From the NCBI GenBank assembly GCA_028708865.1, contig JAQVYA010000005.1, positions 1 through 49,458 of the forward strand: a stretch of DNA of 49,458 nt, given 5' to 3'. This document shows, piece by piece, positions 9,601 to 16,925 of this stretch. Source of the stretch: Desulfovibrio sp. GTDB lineage: Bacteria; Desulfobacterota; Desulfovibrionia; Desulfovibrionales; Desulfovibrionaceae. The notes beneath the pieces are model-generated. The model was not told the DNA's origin and made no database searches. It was given only the letters and a program-made list of their open reading frames with translations. Both the position numbers and the translations under genes were made by a program. Position 1 is the stretch's first letter; each line of letters starts with the position of its first letter.

Positions 9601-9870
9601 CTTGCGCAGGTAGCCGGTCATGGCCTCCAAGGCCGGGTTCACATACTCGAAGCGGCCGTCGTCCAGGCGCATGCGGAACAGCCCGTCCGGCACGCCCTCG
9701 GCCAGACGCCGAAACAAGCGGCGCTCCTCGGGAACGCTGCCGCCAATTTCCCGGGTCAGCTTCAGCAATTCCCGAACCTCGGCGGCATGGGCGCCGCCGT
9801 CCGCATCATGGGAAAGACGCTCCAGGCGGTGGGTCAACCTGTCGAGCAGAACGGTAAATCGGGACGGCAT
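6634..9870 (-). CDS. Five-PAS hybrid sensor histidine kinase with C-terminal receiver
   Basis: This is a 1078-residue soluble kinase with no clear membrane segment. Five PAS/PAC modules lie at roughly 50-175, 180-300, 300-425, 425-545 and 550-660. A HisKA domain follows with the phospho-acceptor His near 691 (NMSHEIRTPLNGVIG). The HATPase_c domain has an N-box (LVGNAVKFTDQG) and GTGLGLGIVRRLV, and a receiver domain (940-1060) has LVLMDIQMPEMDG. A cognate output regulator is not adjacent, as is common for hybrid kinases. The start is ambiguous: ATG at 9870 has GGAGAACCC before it, while an in-frame ATG at 9906 has GGGGAGGGG at 9-nt spacing. I prefer 9870. Confidence 0.92.
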   Translation of the reverse strand: MPSRFTVLLDRLTHRLERLSHDADGGAHAAEVRELLKLTREIGGSVPEERRLFRRLAEGVPDGLFRMRLDDGRFEYVNPALEAMTGYLRKEFCGQEHIHRLVVHPRWLSYVEDVLEGLRAGRNEGEYEIAVLTRTGEERRLLLRTALVRKDGRPTHVEGVARDVTAIRHGQSVLQRHRFMTDSTRDPMSLIGRDYLYKAANRAFVNAVEEVCRTPLNRHVVEVWGERVFTRIIRPALDECLQGREVNYEAWFAFPGRTEGYYEVTYTPYREDGLGVTHAVVVTRDLTRRKLAEQSTRRADARFRQVVESISDVILTLDDRRRLTYVSPAVERLLGLDVAAVQHRDLEELVHAEDRQGIQEDLAALPEAGETVTECRVLARDGTPIWVRLALRALKEQGRYMGAAGRMTNISQRKSAEEALARSERRYRNIFENVQEVYFETDGRGRILEVSPAVERVSFYTRAEVLELGVLPLLAGSEGRERLFGLLDRQGHVSDLPMEFLDKDGTQRHFSINAQLIADERGDLKVVGTLHDVTLRMAAEAELQSAREFLRAIIDAMPDPVYVKDAALRYVLVNRAMCTLTGRSREEMLGSTAEQVYEPGQGRRFGETDARVLAGDCPVIEEEDYWDPSGVWRLLASNKAVFTDRDGQRFLVAVIRDVTGARRMQEEFRRAKERAEYLAESKSAFLANMSHEIRTPLNGVIGMLQLMNLTELNREQSEYARTAQSSAQGLLAVINDILDFSKIESGNMDTSCSRFSLHAVLETVQRSLSEQARSKGVGLDFHLGDVVPEWVEAPEARLRQVLFNLVGNAVKFTDQGEVQVEVHAFDRKPASGGPAPGKLQLYFEVRDTGIGIADQDLQTVFEPFVQAEGSRSRRYQGTGLGLGIVRRLVALLGGSLCVVSQEGMGTTVCFTAFVRAVVGPVEPEMSASPVVAEAMGRPGLRVLVAEDNRVNRVLAERFLHKLGHLPTSVENGRQALEALSRAQQQGEPFNLVLMDIQMPEMDGIEAVRCIREGWGNVPGDVPVVALTAHAMEGDMERFLELGMDGYLAKPLDFTIFADLLRELFPAGDDSEQGAPQTA

Positions 9871-9947
9871 GGGTTCTCCGGGATCATGTTGCGACCTGCG
9901 GACCATACCCCAAAGCCCCTCCCCTTTCAATCAAGCCGGGGCCAGGG

Positions 9948-11186
9948 TCATTGCTCCACCAGCAGCCGCTGGCCGGGCTGGATCACACTCTCCCGGCACA
10001 GCCCGTTGAGTTGCAGCACCGACTCCAGAGAAACCCCCAGACGGCGGGCAATGCCGTCCAGATTGTCGCCCCGCCGGACCACATAGACGCTCAACTCGGA
10101 CCGACCCTCGGCCACGCTGGGCATAGGAGCGGAAAGCACGGGGCCACTGCGGGCCGCATCCGCTGCGGCGCGGCCAGCCGGGGTCGGGGACGAGACCGGC
10201 TTGAGCCCGAGCCGCGCCTCAAACCCTTTGGCCGCCCCCCGGGGCAGCAGGAGCACATGCGTGCCCCGCACCAGGTCGTTGCCCAGAATCTGCGGGTTCA
10301 ATTCCTTAATGGCCCGAAAAAACGTCCCGGCCGCTGTCGCGATGTCGGCCACGGGCATATCCTTTTCGAGCGTCACGGTGACCCGGTCGAACTCGGTCGG
10401 GATGTAATAATCCCCTTTCTGGAAATGAAAGCCGAACCGGGCAGGATTTGTGAACACCATTTTGGTGGCAATGGCCCGGAAGATGTAAAACATGGTCTCG
10501 CGCGGCAGATAGAGGCGGTAATAATCATCCAGCCCCTGGGTGCGGATGCGCTTGCGCATGCCGTTTTCTCCCATGTTGTAGGCGGCGCAGGCCACGGTCC
10601 AGGAGTCGAATTCCTCGTGTAGTACGGTCAGATAGTCCAGGGCCGCGGCCGTGGACGTAAAGATATTGCGCCGTTCGTCGATGTCGCCGTCAACACGCAG
10701 TCCGTACTTCAATGCCGTGGGCCGGATGAACTGCCAGTACCCCACCGCCCCCTTGTGGGACCCCGCATGGGGCCGCAGGGCGCTTTCGATCACGGAAATA
10801 TATTTCAGGTCGTCAGGCATGCCGCGTTCGCGCAACTGTTCTTCAATGTAGGGAAAATAACGTCCGGAACGCTTGACGTTCAAAATAACCTGGTCTCTGT
10901 TCCAAAGCAGCACCAGGAGCGCCTTTTCCAGCCCCTCGCGCACCCAGGGGATTTCCAGGGGCACGACCTCGCCGCAAAAGGAAAGCGGACCAGACACACG
11001 CAAACAGGAAAGCAATGAAGGAAATTCAGCGGGTTCATCACTGTCTTGCGTTGCCGCGTGGGCCGGAGCCACCCAGAGCAGCAACAACGTCAATGCCAGC
11101 ACAGGCCAGGCTGAAATGCTGACCCGCCCTATTGGGCCATCCCCCTGCAACCCTTGCCGTTGGGAAAAAAACATCTTCTCAAGCAT
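9948..11186 (-). CDS. MltD-like lytic transglycosylase with C-terminal LysM
   Basis: The 412-residue exported protein has a signal peptide ending about residue 44 (LALTLLLLWVAPAHA). A family 1 SLT domain follows with the catalytic glutamate near residue 130 (KYISVIESALRPH), then GAVGYWQFIRPTAL and the AAYNMGENG motif. A LysM domain closes the protein (VVRRGDNLDGIARRLGVS; about 365-410). It would cleave peptidoglycan glycosidic bonds in the periplasm. Start choice is weakly supported: the ATG at 11186 lacks a clear ribosome binding site and an in-frame ATG at 11174 is possible. It lies downstream of the phage tail genes on the same strand but is separated from them by a terminator, and it is a common host gene. 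Confidence 0.9.
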   Translation of the reverse strand: MLEKMFFSQRQGLQGDGPIGRVSISAWPVLALTLLLLWVAPAHAATQDSDEPAEFPSLLSCLRVSGPLSFCGEVVPLEIPWVREGLEKALLVLLWNRDQVILNVKRSGRYFPYIEEQLRERGMPDDLKYISVIESALRPHAGSHKGAVGYWQFIRPTALKYGLRVDGDIDERRNIFTSTAAALDYLTVLHEEFDSWTVACAAYNMGENGMRKRIRTQGLDDYYRLYLPRETMFYIFRAIATKMVFTNPARFGFHFQKGDYYIPTEFDRVTVTLEKDMPVADIATAAGTFFRAIKELNPQILGNDLVRGTHVLLLPRGAAKGFEARLGLKPVSSPTPAGRAAADAARSGPVLSAPMPSVAEGRSELSVYVVRRGDNLDGIARRLGVSLESVLQLNGLCRESVIQPGQRLLVEQ

Positions 11187-11273
11187 AGGACGAGCATAGC
11201 CCACGAAAACAGGGCCGGGCAAGGCATACCGGGTCTTTTCCCGCCCCAGGGTGCGGATTTGACGCAATCGGCA

Positions 11274-11307
11274 CAAAAAAGCGGAGCGGCCCATCTAAGG
11301 CCGCCCC
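11274..11307 (-). terminator. Terminator closing the tail-gene transcription unit
   Basis: On the minus strand GGGGCGGCC and GGGCCGCTCC pair around a short loop and are followed by GCTTTTTT. It is 43 bp after the fibre-accessory stop, so it separates the phage-derived unit from the transglycosylase gene. Confidence 0.75.
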
Positions 11308-11349
11308 ATTGTCCGAGATTCGTTACCACTGCTTTTCCCGGCTATTTTT

Positions 11350-11700
11350 TCACTTTTCGTCCGAATCTCCGCCCAACCCGGTCAACTCGTCCCGCAGGGC
11401 CAGGGCGTTAGCTTCAATCTGCGCGATCATGTCCGTGTCCTCCGGCGTGGCTGTTCCCGCAGCCACGGCTCTCAACGGCCGCACAGCGGCCCGATCCAGC
11501 AATTCCAGTTCTTCTAGAATCGCTTGCCGCCTGGCCTGGGCTGCTTCAGCCGTTTCCGCAGCTTCATTCCGAGGCCACGGCTTGCCCACGACCATACCTT
11601 CCGCATACTCCACCCAGTCCTGCATCCAGTCCGGCACGTTGTTTTCTGCAACTTCCGCTATATTCCGCACCATGCCGCCCATTATTTGTACACGTTGCAT
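11350..11700 (-). CDS. Putative phage tail-fibre accessory/assembly protein
   Basis: The 116-residue product is acidic and mostly helical. Its centre (AILEELELLDRAAVRPLRAV) and C-terminus resemble the helical segment found in small proteins encoded just after phage tail fibres, several of which are fibre chaperones. I do not recognise a firmly named family. TTAGGAGGTGAAG precedes the ATG at 11700, 9 bp after the fibre stop, so it is translationally linked to the fibre gene. It is the last gene of the minus-strand tail unit, before the terminator at 11274-11307. Confidence 0.6.
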   Translation of the reverse strand: MQRVQIMGGMVRNIAEVAENNVPDWMQDWVEYAEGMVVGKPWPRNEAAETAEAAQARRQAILEELELLDRAAVRPLRAVAAGTATPEDTDMIAQIEANALALRDELTGLGGDSDEK

Positions 11701-11709
11701 CTTCACCTC

Positions 11710-13062
11710 CTAATACAATACAGTGATCGCGCCAGGCGTTGCATTCGATCCTCCAGCCGCACCAATCGTGACGGGGTAATTTCCTGCATCGAGCCAAATA
11801 TCCCGCACACCGAAAAAGCCTGTTCCAACCCGTCTGAAAGCGTTGCTTCCAGCTCCAACGTAATCGTATGAAGTCCCTGGTTTGACCTCAGCCCAGGATG
11901 CCGGGATACAATCATGCTGTTCAAAAGAAACGATTCTACTTGTTGCGACTGTAGGAGACATTTTCCACTCCGCGATGGCCACTTGAAGGCCTCGTTCCGT
12001 CGCGACAACTAAATACGGCAAATACTCTGAGCTTGTGAGAGCACCCGGGAAGAAAAGAACCGTCCCAAGGGAGCTCTCTCCACCCATCACGTTGCGGCTC
12101 CTTCCGCCGCCGATGCCGATAACCCGGCACCAACGCCCCCCAGCCGGAATCTCCAATGTCCCGGATTCAAAAAACGTTTCTCCATGCTCTTGGAAAGGAA
12201 TACTACGGACTTTGGGCAGGACCCCCTCAGCCAGCTTGCCCTCCGCATCCAGCACAGGCACGCTGTCCGGGGCCGTCCCCACGTCCCGAGTGGCGGCGGT
12301 GCCCGCGTTCGTGATCTGCGCCACAGTATGCGTGTGCCCGGTGGCGGACTTGCCGTTCAAGGCGGCTTGCAGGCCCGCAATGGCGGCAATGGGATGACTG
12401 TCCAATGCGTCGCGGTTGGTCAGTAGGGCATGCTCATGAACAGCGGCGGCCTGAGCCTGGTCCCGGGCCGTTTCCGCTGCCTCCCGGGCAAAGAGGGCTG
12501 CGTCCCGGGCGGCCTGCGAATCCCCTGCCGCGTCCAGGGCGGTCTGCGCCGCTCCCTGGGCCGCGCCCACCGCTTCAACACTGGGACCGTTTTCCAGGCC
12601 CGTACCGTCCGGGCTCCACACCAACGTCCGCCGGGCCTCGGGCTCGGGCAGGATCAGGCCCTTGTGGGTGGAGGAAACCGGCAACATCAGCGCCCGGTCA
12701 ACGCGTTCGCGGTTGGCTTGGGCGATCATGGTTAAAAGATCCAACGCGTTTTCCCTGGCCCGAGCCGAAAGGGGCACGCCTTCTTCGTAGGCGGTTTCCT
12801 GCAAAATGGGCGGATCGCGCCGCACGGACAGCGCTTCGCCGGGCTGGGGAGCCGTTCCGAGTACGCATGTCCCGCCGTATTCATCCTCGCCCTGCTGCAT
12901 GACGTATTCCGAGCCGTGGAGCAGTATCCGCTCGGTCCCGTCCTCTCCCCGCAGGACCACCTCCAGGTCCTCGGTCCGCGTGTAGTGAAACGGCACCACA
13001 AACTCCCGGGTGCTTCCGTTCCCCTGGTAAACCACCTTGGAACGTTCCGATGCTATGGTCAT
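11710..13062 (-). CDS. Podovirus-type tail fibre protein
   Basis: The 450-residue protein has a T7-like fibre N-terminal domain (residues 1-115; STREFVVPFHYTR, GSEYVMQQG, PILQETAYEEGVPL) that in podoviruses docks the fibre on the tail. A short alpha-helical coiled-coil rod rich in Ala and Gln follows (about 160-210). Next is a segment typical of phage fibres (GKSATGHTHTVAQI) and a variable glycine-rich C-terminal domain that would bind the host surface. The ATG follows GGAGAGACA. It is intact, with no stops or frameshift, and lies between the internal protein and a fibre-accessory gene. Confidence 0.88.
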   Translation of the reverse strand: MTIASERSKVVYQGNGSTREFVVPFHYTRTEDLEVVLRGEDGTERILLHGSEYVMQQGEDEYGGTCVLGTAPQPGEALSVRRDPPILQETAYEEGVPLSARARENALDLLTMIAQANRERVDRALMLPVSSTHKGLILPEPEARRTLVWSPDGTGLENGPSVEAVGAAQGAAQTALDAAGDSQAARDAALFAREAAETARDQAQAAAVHEHALLTNRDALDSHPIAAIAGLQAALNGKSATGHTHTVAQITNAGTAATRDVGTAPDSVPVLDAEGKLAEGVLPKVRSIPFQEHGETFFESGTLEIPAGGRWCRVIGIGGGRSRNVMGGESSLGTVLFFPGALTSSEYLPYLVVATERGLQVAIAEWKMSPTVATSRIVSFEQHDCIPASWAEVKPGTSYDYVGAGSNAFRRVGTGFFGVRDIWLDAGNYPVTIGAAGGSNATPGAITVLY

Positions 13063-13109
13063 TGTCTCTCCATTCCTTTCATCCCGTTGTTTCCCTGTAA
13101 TATTTCGGC

Positions 13110-13613
13110 TTACCAATCCTCAAACAAGCCGGCCCCGGTCTGTAACAAGGACCCGGCAAACGGCACGCCAAATCCCGCCATGGCGGGTCCGGCAACACCC
13201 CGGGCCCGACCCCGGTATTGTCCGGCGCGATTCCGCCCGGCCAGCAAGGCCCGGGACGCGGCCCGCTCCCCTTGATCCAAAAGCTCCAGCCGTTCCTTGG
13301 CATCCTCGGCGGCCCGGCCCTCCATCACGGCCAGGGGCGACCCCGACCCCAGCACCACTCCGGCATTGCCCCAGGCGGCCCGCTTCCGGGCCTGCTCCTT
13401 GCGCTGGCGTTCGCGCAACTTGTCCCGCTGGTCCCGGGCCTGATCCCGGGCCGAATCCGCCCGTTGCCGGGCCTCCTGCTCGGCCAGGTCGGCCAGATGT
13501 TCGTTTTCCCGTTGTTTACGCCGTGCCGCGCCCGACGCCTGCTGTGACCGCCCCACCACGTTGACGGTCTGCCCGGCCAATGAAACCAGTGCCGTGGCTG
13601 CTTCCGCCTGCAT
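13110..13613 (-). CDS. Putative podovirus internal virion protein (T7 gp14-like position)
   Basis: The 167-residue protein has a short N-terminal hydrophobic helix (ATALVSLAGQTVNVVG), a long highly charged coiled coil (about residues 30-85) and a glycine/alanine-rich C-terminal part with AGPAMAGFGVPFAGSLL. Position (between tail tube B and fibre), size and architecture match the small internal core proteins of podoviruses. Sequence alone does not prove the family. AGGAGG precedes two in-frame ATGs. I chose 13613 because its 9-nt spacing is better than the 3 nt of the ATG at 13619. The large internal proteins (gp15/gp16-like) normally found here are absent. Confidence 0.6.
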   Translation of the reverse strand: MQAEAATALVSLAGQTVNVVGRSQQASGAARRKQRENEHLADLAEQEARQRADSARDQARDQRDKLRERQRKEQARKRAAWGNAGVVLGSGSPLAVMEGRAAEDAKERLELLDQGERAASRALLAGRNRAGQYRGRARGVAGPAMAGFGVPFAGSLLQTGAGLFEDW

Positions 13614-13711
13614 GCCCATGGGCCTCCTCCTGCTTTTTTGCTGCATTTTGATTTGCAAACTTATTATATTTTCTTATTTTTAATTAATAATTTAAAGTTA
13701 CTAATACTATC
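13614..13711 (-). promoter_or_regulatory. AT-rich spacer with exact TATAAT upstream of internal protein gene
   Basis: About 70 bp of nearly pure A/T lies in this GC-rich region between the stop of tail tube B and the internal protein start. On the minus strand an exact TATAAT occupies 13663-13668, about 50 bp before the start codon. No good -35 hexamer is at 17 bp (ATTATT only). It may be a second promoter for the internal protein-fibre genes or simply a junction scar. Confidence 0.4.
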
Positions 13712-16024
13712 TTAAGTGTTGACGACAATCTCAGGGACAATCAGCAGCACGCTCATGGGCAACGGCTGAGACTGCACCACGGTAAGCCGCCCGTCCCTGG
13801 ACCAGCCACGGGCGAATTTAACGGTCTTATCCCCGGACCAGAGCGGCAGAGCCCGGCCCTGGTTCGCGGCAGAGGTAAGGTATTGCACGGGCTCCAGGTT
13901 CGCGGCATCGGGTCCGATGCCGCCTCCGAGCGTATTGTGAAACCGCACGGACACCTGCACGATGCGCCGCTGTTTGGTCTGGGCCGTGCCCCGACCCGAG
14001 CCCCCTTCGCAGTGCATGGGTCGCAGCACGGATTCATACTCCAGGCCCACGTGCACCTGGTGCGCGGGTTGCGGCAGGTCCAGGCCGCCTGCGGCATCCA
14101 CCTCCCGGTCGCGGTAGACCAATCCGTCCGCCACTACGCTGACCCGCTCCCCGGCCAAGTGCTCCAGCCCAGCAAGGTGTTGCAACGGCGTCCCCGCATA
14201 GGAAACCCCGGAATCCAAAAAAAATCCGTCCGCGGTTTCCCCGCCCTCAAACGTGCATTCCAGGTACTCCACAAAACGTTTCCGGTGGCCGTTCACGTTC
14301 CGACAAACCACGATCCAAAGCTCGTCAGTGAGTGTTTCGCGGTTGTAGACCGTGCAGATGCGTTCCACCTGGCCGGAGGTCTCGTGCCGGGCCCAGGCCA
14401 ACACCTCCTGCTCCGGCTTGTAAGTCAGGGAAAGCAGACGTCCGTCGCGCCGCAGGCACCAGACCAGCGAGTCCGGTTCCTGGGCATAGGCCAGCTGCAA
14501 CAGCCCGGGGGCGGTAATGTGTTCCGACAAAATGGTCAGGTCCCGGGAGCCGTAGGCGTCCGAATCAAAACGGTACTGCATCTCGCGCACCTTGCGTCCG
14601 GCCCGCTGGATGAACAGGCTGGCCGTGGCCACGGACTCCGGCCGGGCACCGGACGCTCCACAGGTGCCTTCCTGACCGGCCTTGACATTTTCGGGGCTGA
14701 GGGCCTCTCCGGCCGTGGCCCCGCCCACGGTCCACTCTCCGCCGCTGGTTCCCACCCAGAGGCGGGACTTGGGCACCAAAAATTCAATGGCATTGGCCTG
14801 GGCCGCGCTCAGGGTGATCTCCAGTCCGTCGTCGGCCAGCGGTTCTCCGGCTTCGGGGTTCTCAATGCGGTCGCCCACGCTCAGGGATTCCCAAAAATCC
14901 CCGTTGAGCGCGCCCTCGGCGTCATGCACCAATTCCACTTCGCCGCTTCCCGGTGTTTCGGCAAAAAGCACCTTCTGGTCCGCCCCGTTGGGCAGGAATT
15001 CCACCTCGCCTTTGTAGCGGAAGAACCGTTTTTCCTTGTCCGGGCTTTGGCCGCGCACAACAGACTGTTTTTCAAACCGGCCGCCGTCCAAAACGGTAAA
15101 GCTCTGACCCGCCCTTCCGTCACGCGGATCCTCCCCACTGGACTTGACCTCCATGTCGTCCCAATCCTCCAGCGGGACCTCCCGGGTATTGGTCCGAAAA
15201 TCGAAGTATTCCCCGGTGCGGGAAAACCACAGCGTATTGGGCTGGGCCGGAGTGGCCGCCATGACCAGACGCTGTTCAAAAAAGCAGGCCACAGCAGGCC
15301 AGTTGTCCTCTTTCCATTGCTCCGGCTGGCCCACAAAGCGCAGCTCCTCCAATGTCCAGGAGTGGTGGTCCGTACAGGTCAGCTTTCGCGGGGCATGCCG
15401 GGGGTGGGTGAGGATCAGGGTGTCGTTGGACTGCACATAGCCGAGCCGTTCCAGGTCCTGGGCCTTGTAGGGCGTGACCAGCCGCACCTCCTCCCCGGGT
15501 TCTCCCGTGCTCTCGGTCTTGTCCGGCGAGGCGTCCTCCCCGGAATCGTTGCCGCCAGAATTTTCCGCTTCCGGATTTTCCCCGGGGGAGTCATTTCCCC
15601 CGCCTTCTTCGGCAGCAGTGCCCGGCCCGGAGTCCGGAGCCTTCTCCCCGGAAGCGGATTCCCCTGCTCCTTCCCCGGGAGGGTCTTCTTCCGGCTGCGG
15701 CACCACGACCCGGCCCCGATCCATGAACACGCGCATGCATCCCTGGCCCTGTTCATCCTCCCCGAACTCCAGCACATAGGATTGCTCTGCATTGTATTCG
15801 AACGGCACCAGCAGGGACGGCTTTTCCTGGTTGCCGTCCGGGCACAGGGCCGCGCTCACGAACCGGAAGCCGCTGCGCCGTGTGGCTCCGCCGTGGGGGT
15901 GCACGATGAAATTGAGCAGCGTATCGCAACCATTGTAGTATTTGGAGAGGTCCACCCGTCCGGCCAGGCGGGGGCTCAGTTCTCCGGCGGTAAAGTTGGT
16001 CAGGGCCGGTGTGGCAATGCTCAT
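13712..16024 (-). CDS. Podovirus tail tubular protein B (T7 gp12-like)
   Basis: The 770-residue protein opens with the family signature: TNFTAGELSPRLAGRVDLSKYYNG, then HPHGGATRRSGFRFV. These typify the tail nozzle/tube protein B of short-tailed phages. Later segments (EQRLVMAATPAQPNTLWFS, SRLWVGTSGGEWTVGG and a FIQRAGRKVREM block) also match the family. It would form the distal short tail. Residues about 111-179 are an acidic, low-complexity Pro/Gly/Glu/Ser insert. The ATG at 16024 has AAGGAGAAAGCGC before it; the open frame further upstream runs through a conserved promoter-like element. It heads the tail transcription unit and is separated from tail tube A by four host-type genes on the other strand. 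Confidence 0.9.
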   Translation of the reverse strand: MSIATPALTNFTAGELSPRLAGRVDLSKYYNGCDTLLNFIVHPHGGATRRSGFRFVSAALCPDGNQEKPSLLVPFEYNAEQSYVLEFGEDEQGQGCMRVFMDRGRVVVPQPEEDPPGEGAGESASGEKAPDSGPGTAAEEGGGNDSPGENPEAENSGGNDSGEDASPDKTESTGEPGEEVRLVTPYKAQDLERLGYVQSNDTLILTHPRHAPRKLTCTDHHSWTLEELRFVGQPEQWKEDNWPAVACFFEQRLVMAATPAQPNTLWFSRTGEYFDFRTNTREVPLEDWDDMEVKSSGEDPRDGRAGQSFTVLDGGRFEKQSVVRGQSPDKEKRFFRYKGEVEFLPNGADQKVLFAETPGSGEVELVHDAEGALNGDFWESLSVGDRIENPEAGEPLADDGLEITLSAAQANAIEFLVPKSRLWVGTSGGEWTVGGATAGEALSPENVKAGQEGTCGASGARPESVATASLFIQRAGRKVREMQYRFDSDAYGSRDLTILSEHITAPGLLQLAYAQEPDSLVWCLRRDGRLLSLTYKPEQEVLAWARHETSGQVERICTVYNRETLTDELWIVVCRNVNGHRKRFVEYLECTFEGGETADGFFLDSGVSYAGTPLQHLAGLEHLAGERVSVVADGLVYRDREVDAAGGLDLPQPAHQVHVGLEYESVLRPMHCEGGSGRGTAQTKQRRIVQVSVRFHNTLGGGIGPDAANLEPVQYLTSAANQGRALPLWSGDKTVKFARGWSRDGRLTVVQSQPLPMSVLLIVPEIVVNT

Positions 16025-16083
16025 GCGCTTTCTCCTTGCGCCGTCCTGCGGGGCGGCGCTTGCTCTGCGTTGTCTTTCCGGGA

Positions 16084-16162
16084 AGAATACCCCCGGTTTG
16101 GAGCGCGGGATGAAAACGGAAAGCAAAAGCCAAGCAAAAGGATGAAAATACCCTCTTGACAG
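16084..16162 (-). promoter_or_regulatory. Conserved promoter-like element, copy A, upstream of tail tube B
   Basis: Positions 16091-16162 match 24271-24342 at 54 of 72 aligned bases with no gap. On the minus strand it contains CTGTCAA, then TTTTCATCC at 16140-16148, a second TTTTCATCC at 16108-16116 exactly 32 bp later (about three helical turns), then ACCGGGG. A -10-like TATTCT lies at 16084-16089. The inner repeat falls at the -35 position with an 18-nt spacer, as for an activator-dependent promoter. The -10 box is 60 bp before the tail tube B start. Confidence 0.7.
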
Positions 16163-16272
16163 CCTGTGCCGCGCCGGGTTCCCGGGAGGGGGAGCCCCTT
16201 TTCGACCGGGCGCGGGTCTGCTACCATTGCCGGTGGTAACGCATCCCCGTTTTTCAGGCACAAGGAGTGGCC

Positions 16273-16797
16273 ATGCCCAACACGCTGCCGGATCAGGCCC
16301 GGGAGATCATCAATGCCCTGAACCTGACGCCCCATCCCGAGGAAGGAGGCTATTTCGCCGAGACGTACCGCAGCCCGGACAGGCTGGATGCGGCTGCCCT
16401 GCCTGGCCGCTACAGCGCGCACCGCTGCCTGGGCACGGCCATTTATTACCTGCTCGCTCCGGGTATGTTTTCCGCCATGCACCGCCTGCAAAGCGACGAA
16501 ATATTCCACCTCTACGCCGGGGGGCCGGTACGCATGCTCCAACTGGGACCGGAGCCGGGCCAGGGGCGGGAGGTGATCCTGGGCACGGACCTTACCTTGG
16601 GCCAACGCCCTCAAGTGCTGGTGCAGAGCGGGGTTTGGCAAGGCAGCATCCTGGAATCGGGCGCTTCCTTCGCCCTCCTGGGCTGCACCGTGTGTCCGGG
16701 GTTTGAATACGCGGACTACGAACACGGCCGCCGGAGCGAACTGCTGCGCCATTGGCCCGGCCACGCCGATCTGCTGCGCAAGTTGACCCAGGAATGA
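16273..16797 (+). CDS. DUF985 cupin family protein
   Basis: The 174-residue protein is a single small beta-barrel cupin of the DUF985 type. Diagnostic blocks are LNLTPHPEEGGYFAETYRS near the N-terminus, TAIYYLLAPGMFSAMHRLQSDE with a conserved His and Glu, and the C-terminal CTVCPGFEYADYEH. The biochemical function is unknown; some relatives are annotated as sugar epimerase-like. AAGGAG precedes the ATG at 5-nt spacing, and a GTG two codons earlier is less likely. It is a chromosomal-type gene and the first of four plus-strand genes lying between two podovirus tail genes. Confidence 0.88.
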   Translation: MPNTLPDQAREIINALNLTPHPEEGGYFAETYRSPDRLDAAALPGRYSAHRCLGTAIYYLLAPGMFSAMHRLQSDEIFHLYAGGPVRMLQLGPEPGQGREVILGTDLTLGQRPQVLVQSGVWQGSILESGASFALLGCTVCPGFEYADYEHGRRSELLRHWPGHADLLRKLTQE

Positions 16798-16925
16798 GCC
16801 GGATGTCCGCGCCTGTTTTCACCACGGCCGTCTTGCCTGATGGCGAGGCGCCGCGCCGACCCCTTCACGCAACCCCGGACGCCGACGTTGACCGCGCCCT
16901 GTTCCCGATCCCGCAAGGAGAGTCC

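Noticed and set aside
6643-10086. 1147-codon open frame on the plus strand
   Set aside because: It is antisense to the five-PAS hybrid kinase, with shadow-type composition and no recognisable domain.
9948-11186. Transglycosylase as the lysis or entry enzyme of the phage-derived cluster
   Set aside because: It has a signal peptide and MltD-type SLT plus LysM layout typical of host enzymes, and a terminator separates it from the tail genes; a role cannot be excluded but is not supported.
13883-16159. 758-codon open frame on the plus strand opposite tail tube B
   Set aside because: Tail tube B has clear family signatures; the plus-strand frame is a high-GC shadow.
16156-16230. TTGACA on the plus strand of the shared element as a promoter for the cupin gene
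   Set aside because: Neither copy of the element has a -10-like hexamer at 16-18 bp on the plus strand, while both have one at a conserved offset on the minus strand.
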